From the NCBI RefSeq assembly GCF_021462225.1, contig NC_061804.1:39050975-39114974 (forward strand): a stretch of DNA of 64,000 nt, read 5' to 3'. Every line of letters begins with the position of its first letter. Within the stretch, counting starts at the first letter, position 1. Under the pieces are notes generated by a model. That model did no database searches, had not been told where the DNA came from, and worked only from the letters and a program-made list of their open reading frames with translations. This document shows, in pieces, positions 12,380 to 23,979 of this stretch. This DNA comes from Girardinichthys multiradiatus (Eukaryota > Chordata > Actinopteri > Cyprinodontiformes > Goodeidae). A program made the position numbers and the translations under genes.

Positions 12380-12430
12380 TTAATGTGATGATCACACAGA
12401 TGGAAAAACTAAGTACTGAACAGTTTCTAA

Positions 12431-12655
12431 ATCCATCCATCCATCCTCTTCCACTTATCCGAAATCAAGTGGAGGAGGGAACCATCACACATCCCTCTTC
12501 CCAGCGACATCATTCAGCTCATTCCCAAGACGTTGCCAGGCCAGACAGGATCTATAGGCCCTCCAGCAAGTTCTGGGTCATCCCCGGGGTCTCCTCCCCA
12601 TAGGATGTACCCAGAAAACCTCTGAAGAGAGGCGCCCAGGGGGAATTAGCTACTC
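12431..12655 (-). mobile_element. 3' end of a Rex3/RTE-like LINE
   Basis: Read on the minus strand this is the last ~200 bp of the same LINE family as 53765-55295: AGACGTTGCCAGGCCAGAC, TCATCCCCGGGGTCTCCTCC and a terminal ATGGATGGATGGAT tail. As is usual for target-primed retrotransposition, only the 3' end was inserted. The frame is broken. Confidence 0.75.
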
Positions 12656-15419
12656 ATATCCTGATTTGTAGTCCGTAGGAGTTTTCTGTACCGGTCCAAG
12701 CTATTCTGCCTGCCGTAGGGACTATTTTCGTAGGAGAGGGGGCTATCGCTGGTCATAGACTATCTGGGGAGAAAAGGCCGTCAGATGGATACAAAATGGT
12801 TGCAGACAGCAGATTAAAATTTTTTTATATACATGAATAGATGTGTGGTAAAAATAAAAGGATGAGCTCTGCTCACAGGTTTGACTCAGGAGGTTCTGGT
12901 TTTGGAAGAAAACTTTTGACCAAGAAGGTTGCCTAAAACTGGAAAGGGTTTGAGAGCTGCTTTAATTAAAGAAGCAACAAAATACAGAATGCCAACTCAA
13001 ACTAAGAATCACAATGACACTTTTGGGAACATATGAATAGATTTATCCAAATGGACAAAATGAATTTGGATATTGGGTTTAGGGTATCAACCAAGGACCC
13101 ACCTGGGAGAAGCCCGGCTCCTCACTGAGATCTACATTCGGTAGAACAGTGGTTCTCAGGATCCACTGCCCTGCATGTTTTAGGTGTTTCCCTGCTGCCA
13201 CACACCGGACCTAAATAAATAGGTGATTAACAGGCTTCTGTAGTCATTAGGATCAAGTTGGCTGGAGTGGCGAGACATGTAACACATGCAGGGTACTTGT
13301 TCCCGAGGAACAGGACTGACAACCTCTGCTCTAGAACATACACAAGGAATTCTTCTTTAGTAATGCTAACCTGGCTAACCGAGGATATAAGATGTTCCAG
13401 ACAAAAATATGTTCCAGTTAAAAATAACAACTCTGTCATCATTTTACCATGTTTTTGAAATAATAGTAAAAGTTTTTACAGAGTTTTACAGAGACTGTTC
13501 TATCTGATAAAAGCCATGACGTTGCCTCTGCTCCTTACGAAAATAAATAATGACTGCTCATAGTAGGAAGGCTTGAAATAATATTTTGGATGGTTTGATA
13601 GCTTCTTAAAAGCTAACATCCAAGTCAGCTGGCCAAACATCACAAAACCAAATGATAGGAAACCAGCTATAAATCTCTGATCAGTGCATCTCTAAAATAC
13701 ACAACCCATCAGAAATGCAGCTTGACGAGTTAGAAATAGAGCTGCAGTTTGTCAACAAAACATGTAATATGCGATCTTGATGATGAATGTCACAATAACA
13801 ATACAATGTGTGATAAATAAGCAACAAGTTAGGTTTGCACTGTAAATGTCCATCTGTTTTGGGTTTATTGCAGACACAAACCCCAGATAGTAGCATGACG
13901 TACATAATTAGCCAATATTTATTGGAATCCAAGAAATCGATACTGCAACAATAATATATTTCCAATATATTGTGCATCCCTAGATTTAAGTTGCCTTTAA
14001 AAAGACCCAACAAGCCTTCAGGTTTTGTACCATCTGAATGTTTTAAAATCCTACATTTGTATTTTTTAATAAATTAAGCAGAAAAGGAACAGCCAGCTTA
14101 TCTGTGTTTTAGAAATGAAGCATACTCCACAGAGAAGCATATTTGTCACAGGGCCTATTATTCCTCGTTGGGAGCAGAGGGTGTTGTGGGTGCTGCAGAG
14201 TCGAGCATGAAGTGGCTAAGTGATGAATGTGCTGGGGGGGTGTTTATCGCCCTCAAAGTGCAACACAGTGATGATGACCGATGGACTCAGGAGAGCGGGA
14301 AAAAAAAACAGCACTGCTTTGACCTTGTTTTAAATGACAGACAGTCCCTCTGCAATCCTTGTATCCCATCTTTCTGCCCCATCCCTGTTAAACTCATATT
14401 TTAACAGCTCCTACTGTCATATTCAACTTCTGAGAGATGTCATACCTGCACCAGTCTCTGTTTTCTACAGGTTATCAGGCACTAAAATCCCTCACTGCTA
14501 AAACTGCTGTAAAAGGGTGCACATAATTCATCATTGAACATCTGTTTAAAGATTCTTAAATTATTAAAGGATTTGATAAACTAAAACAATCTCAAGGCAA
14601 TGGTGTTTATTACACACCTTAGTCATTAAAAACAGAACCTTTGCAGAAACACTCTGCAATACTGCTTTAAGTAGGACAGCGAACAAAAGATGTCAAGCAG
14701 ATGTATATAAATACAAACATGCCATCTGAATGGAGAGATATGGAAATAGACCGGCCAACATTAATATAATCTTTCTATTACACTTTCACGTTTTAAAATA
14801 TTTCTCTTTCAAATAAATGTCCTTTTTCTGCCTTTGCTGCTGCTGTGGTTCAGTAACACCCACAGGCTGCCTGTCTCAACAACGTACTGTAATGATGATG
14901 GGATGGCCTTTTTGGACTATTTTTTTAAATACTGAGTTCCAACACAATTTGGATATCAAATTCCATCGTTTTTCAAACACAAATTTCCAAAGTACTCGGT
15001 TCTAAAACTGCCCCATTATTAATGATCCAGGTGGAATGTATCAGAAAGATAAATTATATACTTTGCCAGAAGAATATATGAGTTCTAACCAAGGCTGGGC
15101 GTTATACAGTCACCATTTATCAATTTTTATAATCAATCAGCTGTTTTTCTCTGCATTATTGGAAACTACAGCCTCAGGAAGGCAGTCAAATGAAATAAAC
15201 CAACTGGCTGGAACAGCATGCACTCTGGCCAGTATAAATACTGACCCAAGGACCATGCTGGATAAGAGCTGATGTACAAATACCTAGCAACAAACATACA
15301 AAATCATATAAATACAACTATAGAAAGCAAAGGTATACATAGGATCAATACTATGGCACACATGTTATAGGAGTGAGAGAGCTCTAAAACACAACCTTGA
15401 CCTTGTCAACCTTGTCATT
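12656..15419. other. No feature recognised
   Basis: No convincing exon, RNA gene or named repeat. A run of eight G at about 14233 and short chance ORFs are all that I see. Confidence 0.4.
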
Positions 15420-15585
15420 CTGACATTGACTTTGTGACCGTGGGGTTAAAGTACAATCAGGATTATATGTTATCCCACAAAAATGCTTTGGCAGCAGCCC
15501 CAGACAGCAGTTTGACTCTACCTGTAAAGCAGGAATTACCTCTGAATACAAAGTGGCTGCACAACCTGAGAGCCTCACTTCAAAA
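15420..15585 (+). repeat. Unclassified dispersed repeat, copy 2
   Basis: Second copy of the sequence at 9711-9870: CACAAAAATGCTTTGGCAGC, CAGTTTGACTCTACCTGT and CTGCACAACCTGAGAG occur in the same order. It interrupts otherwise unassigned sequence. Confidence 0.5.
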
Positions 15586-17082
15586 CAAGCACGGTTATTA
15601 ATCACTTTCCCTAAAGCTCCGGAAGGCAGTAATTTGTTCATTCAGTAATCCAGACATGAAATGGAGGGTGGAGGAAAGGAGAAGTGTAGCAAAGTGAGGG
15701 CGCGATCTGCTTTTAACACTTCCACATAGGTGAACAGGATTTGGCGCAAGGCTTGGACAAAGCTGGCCTGTTGAAATATTAAGGTCTGGGGCTGTGAATA
15801 TTCATGTGCAGTTGTCCCCCATCATCACACTGTAGAGGACAGGGCACTGTCCCTGGAGTGTAATCCGATTCTGTACGTCCCTGTTTCACTCTCAAGGACA
15901 AGGGGCTCTGGGTGGAGATGGCGTTTGGCTAGAAGTGAAGCTGTTGCAGCCACGTGTTTTAGCCAACAGGAGACGAACAGTGGCATTAGATCATGAAAGG
16001 TGAATGTGACCTCCAGTTATTATCGTCTGCATGAGGCCAATGATAAAGGCTCAAATTCAGTCCTTTGTGTCTCCACCCATGTCTTTATGGGTTATTCTGT
16101 CGAGGAAACATGCGGCAAATTGTAAAAGGGACAAAGGCAGAGTTCTGAAAGCCATCGCACTATTTAGAGGTATCTAGTATGTCTGCCAAAACAATTGTTC
16201 AAAACAATATAAGAGCTTCATCTGCTGTAAAAGAACTGGGAACAGGGAAACAAAGGGGAGGACAGCTTTCTTAAGCAACAGGAGTACACACTCAGGAACA
16301 CTCCCTGTCTATGTGTCTGTATTGTAATAGTAACCAAGCAACCAGTTCCTGGCCAGGCCTTTGGTCTTAGGCTTATCAGGTAACATTTTCAGCTGCTTTC
16401 CACTTTAAAGGGATTCAATCATTATCGAAGCGATATTACACAGCTGACCTGATCTACAACCCTAGTGTAACCACATTGTGTTCTGATAATGTTTGGTGGG
16501 AGGTCAATCTAAAGGAGCATAGCAGAGAGTGTGACCATCCTAGCTATTTCCACACACAAACCTGCTGACAGGTGAGATCTTAATCAGTGAAGAACTCCCA
16601 CTCACAAGAGTAAACTACAAAGCTCCCAACTAGCTTAGCAGATTGCCCAAGCATTAAAACACAATCACTATCTATATATCAGGCCTGCAAAACATGCATC
16701 TATAAACTGATTTTTTATTATTTCTGTGGGCAACATCACAAATGTTTGTATCACAAAGACAGAACAGCAGGCAATACTGGGCTCTTATAATCCAAACCCG
16801 GTTTTACAGCTCGAAGGTATCTGGGGGTTATCTGGTCTGAGCTGACTCTAACAACTGTGGTTTTGCACAGCAATAACACACAGTGGAGATCATCTTTGTT
16901 AGTCCCTCAGGTTTGGAAAACTAATTTTATGCCTCCATGTAAAATGAGTAGTGTTGGGATGTTGGCACCATTTGCAACCATGCATCTGGTGCTGCATGTG
17001 TTCATAAAACAATATCATCGTGAACACTTGTCCAGCTTGAATAGTGGCCGGACTGGGGTATGCTGGACTAAAAACAGATCCC
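15586..17082. other. No feature recognised
   Basis: No exon or repeat recognised; short overlapping ORFs near 16857-17183 are on opposite strands and look random. Confidence 0.4.
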
Positions 17083-17086
17083 TTAA

Positions 17087-17301
17087 CCCTTGTGTGGTGT
17101 GCGGGTCTGTGGGACCCATTTTCATTATTTACTGAAGGAAGCATGATACAATTAATGTAAATGAATTGTAAATTTGTTTCCACTCATATCATGATTTTCA
17201 TTAAGTCTTTGATTGTGAGGCATTAAAAATCACAAATGCAACGGGTCTACGAGACCCAGAAATATTGGCTGAGTAAAAACAATATGAACGCCACACAAGG
17301 G
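17087..17301. mobile_element. piggyBac-type MITE
   Basis: A 215-bp unit flanked on both sides by TTAA, the piggyBac target duplication. Its termini are inverted: CCCTTGTGTGGTGT on the left and ACGCCACACAAGGG on the right. Subterminal imperfect palindromes GGGTCTGTGGGACCC (left) and GGGTCTACGAGACCC (right) are a second inverted feature. No coding capacity. It is a miniature element that would need a transposase from elsewhere. Confidence 0.8.
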
Positions 17302-17305
17302 TTAA

Positions 17306-20300
17306 AGGCTTTGATGCATTGCATTAGCAGTGGTCTGGCATATTAAAGCCAGTTAAACACCATAGGTCCAGATCAGCTGATGTTTAAAGCCGTTTAGAAA
17401 CCGAACTGATAGTAAAATGGGTCACTTCTAATTTTTGAATGGTTGTGCATTCACTGAATAGGTCAAAACATAAACTAAAATAGTAAAATCCGTTTGAATT
17501 TGGCAATTGAAGGATTAAGGATGTCAAACTAACATAAATCAGTGTGAAAGCCGCTGTCTTTATCATATTATAAGCATTATTAGACTTCTCATGATTAGAA
17601 AATGGAAGAAGGGAAAATAAATAAATAAAATATTTTTCCCATACTCAATTTTCTTTTCCCATACTTTTCCAGCCCTGGAGGCAAACTGCAGAACTTTCAA
17701 GAATGCATAGAAACAATTTTCAACTATAGCAGAAAAAATAAGCCCTGCATTGTCATGGTCATAACCCACAAAATGCTGTTTTTAGTATTTTGCTCCTTGT
17801 GTTTCTGAATATATTTATAGGGACACAAGGTTGTAAACGTGGCGTTGTGAGAACTTTGGAACTTCCTAGATGAGTGGAAGCTCTAGAGGAACTGTTGCAG
17901 CTACACTGCAGGTCTACCAGCAGCTGGTCAAAGTCAGGAGTTATCCAATCAACTGGAGGGATTTGATTCAAATTTTAAAAACGTCCTATAACCTGCTAAC
18001 GGAGGAGCTGTTTTTAAATGCATTTCTAGGTTACGACTAACCGTTTGAGTTTGCAGAAACGTGCAGCTCATTCAAACTACATTAATTTGTCAACTCACAA
18101 CTTTAATGACATGTATTCTTTTAGTTTTATAGTAATAAACACTTGCCAACAAACTGTCTGAAGGAACAGATTCATTATTTACTTTTTTAGCCTTTGTGTC
18201 CAGAAACATCTTTCAAATAAAAACCGAATTCACAGACTGTTTTATTGAACATAGAATTGAATAACAATGCCGTCATGTTGGTAAATGTTATGCTGAGTCA
18301 TGGATTAGTAAATGTATTAATGATAAGATGTTGATTCAGAAGAAAGAGCGGTTGTTCCTGAGCAGTTTACTAAAATGGTTAATTAATCTTCATTATTTTA
18401 TTCCACGCAATTTTAAAAATTGCATTATGGGTTTTTTCCAGTAATGAGGTTTTCATGTGAGAATTGTAATACTGCTGATTGCCTGTACATGCATGTAGGT
18501 AGTATCACAAGGCTAACCCTTCCCAAAAGCAGGTATAAGTTGGCCACAACTTGCTGACCCTGAAGGTATGGAGGTAAACCTCAAGTTGTTCTTTGAGACA
18601 CCAGAGTTGCTTCCTAGAGTAGGTCCTTTATGAAAAGAATTGGGATTTTCATCCAGTTTTTAAACCAGCACACCAACTAAAGTGGACTCACACCCACACA
18701 TTATTTCTCTATAGACGAACACAGTGGAAGCAATAAAAACAGCCACAGTAAGGAATTATAGACGGCTTTGAACTTTACTTGTATTAAAAAGTCTTTTTTC
18801 ATCTGTTTTTCACTAAAACTTCCCTGTCTACTGATGCTTTGCTTTAGGAATACTATAAAGGACCTAACTGAATGGGTTTTTGTTTGCCCTCTATTTCATT
18901 CATCTAAAATAACTACTATTTGCTGCTGCTATTATATCTCTATTGTTTATTCAGCACATACAGCTAATGGAGCGGAAAGAAGGATCATTTCTTGTTTCGA
19001 TAAATTAACTTTTTTCCCATTTTGCTTCATTTGAGTAAAGATGTCTTCGCTCAACATCTTGCACCCATGGAGTGCTTTAGATGAACAAGTTGAGTAGGGC
19101 AAAGAAAATGGAGCAGACATATTCCACTTGTTGTTTAGCCATTAAAGAGAGCTTTGCACATGACCATTTATTTCTAAGCCAAGTTAGAAGAATGCCATGA
19201 GTCCTGCAGTTACTGTTGTCGTCTGCTGGAGTGGAACAGAGCTCAGATAACGAGACTATGGTGCCATTAAGATGGTAATGAGGCCAAACTAGCTTATTCA
19301 CAACAATGTGAATCATGGGACAAAAGAAGACTCAACACAACACTATGTTGGCCTTATATAACAAACAATAACCAAAATCTTTACATGGAGAGGATAGGCT
19401 CGAAGTTCCGAAACAATGCGTTTCTGCATTTTCTGCAACTAATTAGACCATTGGAATGCAACTCCATGTCTGTAGCTCTGTGGCTTCCCATTAAAAATCG
19501 AATTCAATAAGCCCAGTAACATATAAAGCCAAAGGACAACTGGGAGGCTAATGTTTCACTCTATTCCTCACAGAAGGAGGAGTGATTACGCAGTTTCAGT
19601 TTAAATTCCAGCACACAAACGACACACCCTAACTAATGAAATCAAGCCATGTATTTGCTCTTATTTGAACTTCATGAACACTGAAGATAGCAGCCAGCTG
19701 TGTATTTTTTTCATTAACACACACTGGCAATACAAAAACACAGCTGGTAAAGTTTTTCAAAATACACCAAGGTCAAAACTGCTCATTTGTGTGCATTTGG
19801 GCCAATGAGATCACATGAGGCGTAAGAATGAAACTGACCAGCTGGCATTAGTCAACGCTGCCACAGATTATTAGCTTTTGTCAAATGTTTACATCGATTC
19901 TGAAGCATTCCTAATCTACTCCAGCCAGAGCTAGTCCTCTTCCATGTGTATGATTCATACTTACATTTTCCTGACATCCACAAAGTGTACACACATATGA
20001 CTCAAATGATTTGCTGCAGCAACAACCTCTGGAGGAATTTCAATAAAAAAAACAACAACAAAAACAGGAAAATAGAAATGGATGCACTCTAGAGAACTCT
20101 GATGAGCCGTTTTATGTCTTGTGATCTCACCAAAGGTCCTGTGAAAGATTGTGTCTTGGATAATGTTTCACGACAAAATGGCAAAAGATTTAGAAAAACA
20201 GAGCAAGAAATGCTTCTCTTTTGGTGACAACCTATCCGAAAAGTCTGGCTAGTAGCTTGAATTATGACAAGTAGCAAATATAAAGTAAATCTACATGTTA

Positions 20301-21414
20301 ATATCTTTACAAAATAGGTTCAATCAAATACGAAAGGGATCCTAAAATAAAAATGTCTTTAAGATTGAATATCGAGATTATATTTAAACATAGGATCCAG
20401 ATTACTGCCAACTTTACAGTTAAGCCACCAAGTGTAGGGTACAAGAAAAAGAGAAGACAAAAACTAACTCATCTAATCAGATGTTTTACAGAACACAATG
20501 CACACCCCGAGAGCCAAGAAAATCCGTTTATAGTGAGGATCGCTTGATTAAACTTTAAAAACCCGACTTTCTTACTCTGAATCATTTAAACCAACAGAGA
20601 ACAAAATCTGCCAACATGAGCAAACGTGTATTTAAATTGATATGAAAGCCGGGATTTCATACAGGATAAGGGGTAGAAACGGAGGGGGGGTTAAACTGCT
20701 GGCAGATGGCAGACAGAAAATACAGCACTTTGAAGTCCTCCAGCCACAGGTTTAAAAGCGGATCAAGCTTTTTTGTTCACCAGCAAATGATAAACCAAAA
20801 GACATCGCACAGATGTAGACATTTCTGGCATTAAAAACCAGCCCTGGCATTCAGTTGCTATCATAAATTAATATATTTCACCTACGAGTCGGCAGAAGGA
20901 AGCCGCCAGAAGAGACTGGTCAAATTAATAATCTAAATTCCTGGAACTTTACATCGTGGCTATTTGAGTATAAAACGCAGAAATGTAAATACTTATGTAA
21001 ATTCCACTTTGTGATTTTTTGTTAGATGGCAGAAGACAAATGAAGTGAGCGAAAATATAAATACCATGGCCATTAATAACCTAACTTTGAAACACTGATT
21101 TCAATTAAAACGCACTTTGATAGCACGCTTGTTCGTGCCTGCTAGCTAACTAAACGACCCTTGACTCGTAGTTTCTCCCTGCGGAGCCATTAAACTAATG
21201 TACATTTAGATGTGTTGTGGTTAACATCAGTCACCAACTTGGAATAATAAAACACCTCAAATTAAACACTTGGTCAAAACTCCAAGACAGCCGTTAACGG
21301 TCAGTGGCTAACGACTGACCGTTCCGTTGGACTGCTTGGCTTCGCTCCGTTGTCGCTTTACAGAAAAAAAATTATTAAAGTAGCTCAGCTTCGTCTGGTT
21401 GTCTGGAAACTTAC
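17306..21414. other. Unassigned; probable intron of the gene starting at 21466
   Basis: I found no exon for an immunoglobulin domain on the minus strand here, nor any named repeat. If 21415-21466 is cxadr exon 1, its first intron covers this region and probably the whole left part of the window. A long first intron is also known for mammalian CXADR. Confidence 0.4.
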
Positions 21415-21466
21415 CTGCGAAGAGGCTCAACAGTACAAAGCAAATCCGGGTTGTCGAAAGCTCCAT
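21415..21466 (-). CDS. cxadr: First coding exon, signal peptide; probable cxadr (CAR cell-adhesion protein)
   Basis: Reading leftwards, ATG at 21466 opens MELSTTRICFVLLSLFAG, a typical signal peptide (short polar N-terminus, then a hydrophobic core ICFVLLSLFA). The frame runs into a strong donor, GCAG|GTAAGT, at 21415/21414. The exon has 17 codons plus one base, so the intron is in phase 1, the usual phase before an immunoglobulin domain. CXADR is a tight-junction membrane protein with two Ig domains that also serves as a virus receptor in mammals; its mammalian first coding exon is similarly short. The identification rests mainly on position: btg3 and the EURL gene lie next to it, and CXADR-BTG3-C21orf91 are neighbours on human chromosome 21. 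The downstream exons are not in the window, so another secreted or Ig-type protein is possible. In human, CXADR and BTG3 face each other; here both are on the minus strand. Confidence 0.55.
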
Positions 21467-21660
21467 CTTTGCGGTAGATATCCCAACAGTTGCTCGGAGA
21501 AACTTGCTGAAAGAAGTTGAACCGCTACCGACTGGAAAACGTCAACCCAGCTCTGCTCCACCAAAAGCATCCAAACTCCACTCCTCCTCCTCCTCCTCCT
21601 CCTCCTCGGCTCTCTGCAGGTGCACAGCGGAGCGCGCCGCAGGCTGTCACGTGACACACA
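21467..21660 (-). promoter_or_regulatory. 5' UTR and promoter region of the 21466 gene
   Basis: The segment upstream of the ATG is GC-richer than its surroundings, contains CpG dinucleotides and a long GAG/CTC run, and holds CACGTGAC (E-box) at about 21648. No in-frame ATG upstream looks better supported. The transcription start cannot be fixed. I infer a CpG-type promoter. Confidence 0.4.
21580..21608 (+). repeat. (CTC)n/(CCT)n trinucleotide microsatellite
   Basis: About nine CTC units form an uninterrupted polypyrimidine tract in the presumed 5' UTR or core promoter of the minus-strand gene (read as GAG repeats in the transcript). Such mirror-type purine/pyrimidine tracts are often polymorphic. 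Confidence 0.9.
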
Positions 21661-22014
21661 GAGGACGTATCCGTCGAAGGTTCACTGACGCCCCCTGCTG
21701 GCCAAAAGAAACGGACCTTTTTCTCTAGAAATGGCACATGCTTATCCTGAGTGCTTTTCAACTCAATGTTTGTTCAGTTTTCTATCATCATGAAATACAC
21801 AGTATCGAAAAAGAAGTTTATTTTTCCATAGTGAACGTATAGATCTAAATTATCCCTAAATGTGATTGAACTTAATATGCGAAAACGTGGGATAACAGGG
21901 GCAGGATTGAAAGCAGGAGCACAAACGGGAAAATAGTTGACGCACTTAAAACTCTTAAATAAACCAGAATCTGAGTCCGTGCTCAGCGAATCTCCTGTAG
22001 GAGGAGCAGTGCTA

Positions 22015-22410
22015 CCAGAAAGTATTCACAGCCTTTATTTTTTCCACATTTTGTCAAATTACAAGCTTATTCTAAACGGATGTGAGTATGGTTTACAACA
22101 TGATATAAAATACCCAATAATGAAAATGTAAAATCTTGTTTTAAGACGTTTTGGTTAATAAAAAAAAAACATTTAAAGACATTTACAGCCTTTTCATGAC
22201 ACATAAACCAGAGCTCAGCTGCATCTGATTTCCACTGATCATCCTTGAGATGATTCTGCAACTATATTTTAGTCCATTACGGTCAATTCATTATATGGGA
22301 CATGATCTGGAATAGAGCCCACTTTTCTGTAACGTTTCACAGCTGACATTGCATATTACAGCAAAACCCAAGCAATGAAGGCCAAGAAGTTGTCTGCAAA
22401 ACTTGAAAAC
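22015..22410 (+). mobile_element. Tc1-like transposon 5' part, relic
   Basis: Starts with AGAAAGTATTCACAGCCTTT, a Tc1 terminal motif. It then shows ACATTTTGTCAAATTACAAGC, CATCCTTGAGATGATTCTGC, GGACATGATCTGGAATAGAG and the presumed transposase start near CAATGAAGGCCAAGAAGTTG (~22372), in the order seen in salmonid-type Tc1 elements. It breaks off just after the start codon region. Confidence 0.65.
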
Positions 22411-22631
22411 TATTTTGTGTCATAGCCCATATGTGTATGAGTGATACAGTTGTTGCTGTATGCATGTGTGAGCATGCACTGACTGTTACTGTTTGTTATG
22501 AAGCCTCCTATCTCTAGATCCTGTTTATGCTCCAGGAGTTATCCAATTCATTGGGTTCTCTTTTTTAAATCCCTGTCATGTTTAAAATAAAAAAGCATAT
22601 AACTAAAGACTCAGATGCCATTTTTAATATG

Positions 22632-23370
22632 GGCTGAGAAAATGAAATGGACTTTTGCTCAGTGGTCCAGAGTTCCCTTTTGATATGAAAATAAAGTTTG
22701 AATTTAATTTGCAAATCAAGGTCCCAGAGTCTAAAGGGACAAGTAGAGAGGCACGGATGTACCAAAAGCTGCTTCAATGACCATTGTGTTTCTGGGCTTT
22801 ATTGGCCAGCAAACTGGCCTGACCAGAACCCCATAGAGGTTCTATGGGGTATTGTCATGAGACTCTGGACCCAACAATGAAGATGACCTGAAGGGTGTAA
22901 TCAAAGCAACCTGGGCTTCCATTACACATCAGCAGAACCATAGGTTGATGGCCACCATACCACGCCGCACTGATGCAGTAATTGAACCAAAAGGAGCCCC
23001 TGGGTGCAGCGGTAAAACACGCAACCCATGTATCAAGGCTACAGTACTCGACCCAGCTGACGGGTTCGATTGATCGAGAACAGGCCCTTTGACCTTTGCT
23101 GCAGGTCTTCCCCCTCTCCACCCTATATCCTGTCGGTCAGCTTACAAAACAAAGGCCACTAATGCCACAAAATAAAAAAGTAGCCAACCAGGTAGAGTGC
23201 AGAGGCATCACTTTAAAATATAATTTTTATCGCTCAAATGTAATATTCTAAATTTTCTGAAACAATGAATTTTGGGGTCTTCAATATGTGTAAGCCATAA
23301 TGATCAAAATTACAATATATAAATGATTTAAATATTTCCCTCTATGTGAAATGAGTGACAAAAACATTTT
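22632..23370 (+). mobile_element. Tc1 transposon 3' part, split by a SINE
   Basis: A degraded relative of the intact element at 50459. It holds TTGCTCAGTGGTCCAGAG (first catalytic region), CAAATCAAGGTCCCAGAGTC, an internal deletion, then TGGCCTGACCAGAACCCCAT (the PDQNPIE part with the final glutamate) and CCACGCCGCACTGATGCAGT. At 22999 a SINE interrupts it. Beyond 23185 it resumes with AACCAGGTAGAGTGCA and an AT-rich 3' end containing TAATATTCTAAATTTTCTG. Reading frame destroyed. Confidence 0.8.
22999..23174 (+). repeat. tRNA-derived SINE inserted in Tc1
   Basis: A tRNA-like head with GGGTGCAGCGGTAAAACACG (A-box region) and ACGGGTTCGATTGATC (B-box) is followed by CTTTGCTGCAGGTCTTCCCC and an end with AAAGGCCACTAATGCCACAA. 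It is flanked by near-identical AAAAGGAGCC (22989-22998) and AAAAAGTAGCC (23175-23185), read as the target-site duplication. Confidence 0.8.
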
Positions 23371-23775
23371 TTTAAATAACATTTTTTAAATGTGCCTATA
23401 AGTAAGTTTAAAAATAAAACATGACAGACATAAACATGATGTGATGCTTGGAAATGTTTAATAAAAGCTTATAACATTAAGACTATACATCTGAACTTCT
23501 CTGCTTAATAAATAAAACATTTCATCACAAAGGACATTAAGCTGCATACATGAATGTCTCCTGTAGTAAAAATACAGTACTTCAATAATACACATTTAGT
23601 ATTCCAATTTTAATACCTAATTTCATAAGTAATTTACTCCAACTATAACAAAAAGTTCTAAAGTGCAAAAAACTGTGAAAAACAATATTTACGTTATAAA
23701 ACTTCATGGTTAAAAAAAATGACCAGTCAAAGTTTTTTTAGGTTTAATGTCCAGTGTGAACAAGCACCACGGTCC
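23371..23775 (-). other. Probable btg3 3' UTR and flank
   Basis: AT-rich sequence directly downstream of the btg3 stop codon on the minus strand. No clear polyadenylation signal could be chosen, and no other feature is seen. Confidence 0.35.
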
Positions 23776-23979
23776 CTAACTGTAACTATGTGCTACGTTT
23801 TGTTGCGTGTCCCAGTACTCGGGGCCCGCTCTGTAGACAGAAGGGACCCAAATGTTACTCCTCAAAGTGTGGGGGGCTCTGCCGCGAGGCCTGTAGCTGT
23901 AGTGAGGCCGTGGAAGGATGAGACCTTTCCCTGGCACCATCTTTTTGGGATGCCAAGAAGGAGCTCTGGGATTCATAGT
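23776..23979 (-). CDS. btg3: btg3 last coding exon
   Basis: Acceptor CTTTTTAG|ACTATG. The 204 nt encode [15 protein letters not shown] through the C-terminal [17 protein letters not shown] and a TAG stop. The region is basic and rich in Pro, Arg and Tyr, matching the variable BTG3 tail. The ATG inside is not a start; the exon is in frame with the preceding one. Confidence 0.88.
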   Translation of the reverse strand, partial: TMNPRAPSWHPKKMVPGKGLILPRPHYSYRPRGRAPHTLRSNIWVPSVYRAGPEYWDTQQNVAHSYS

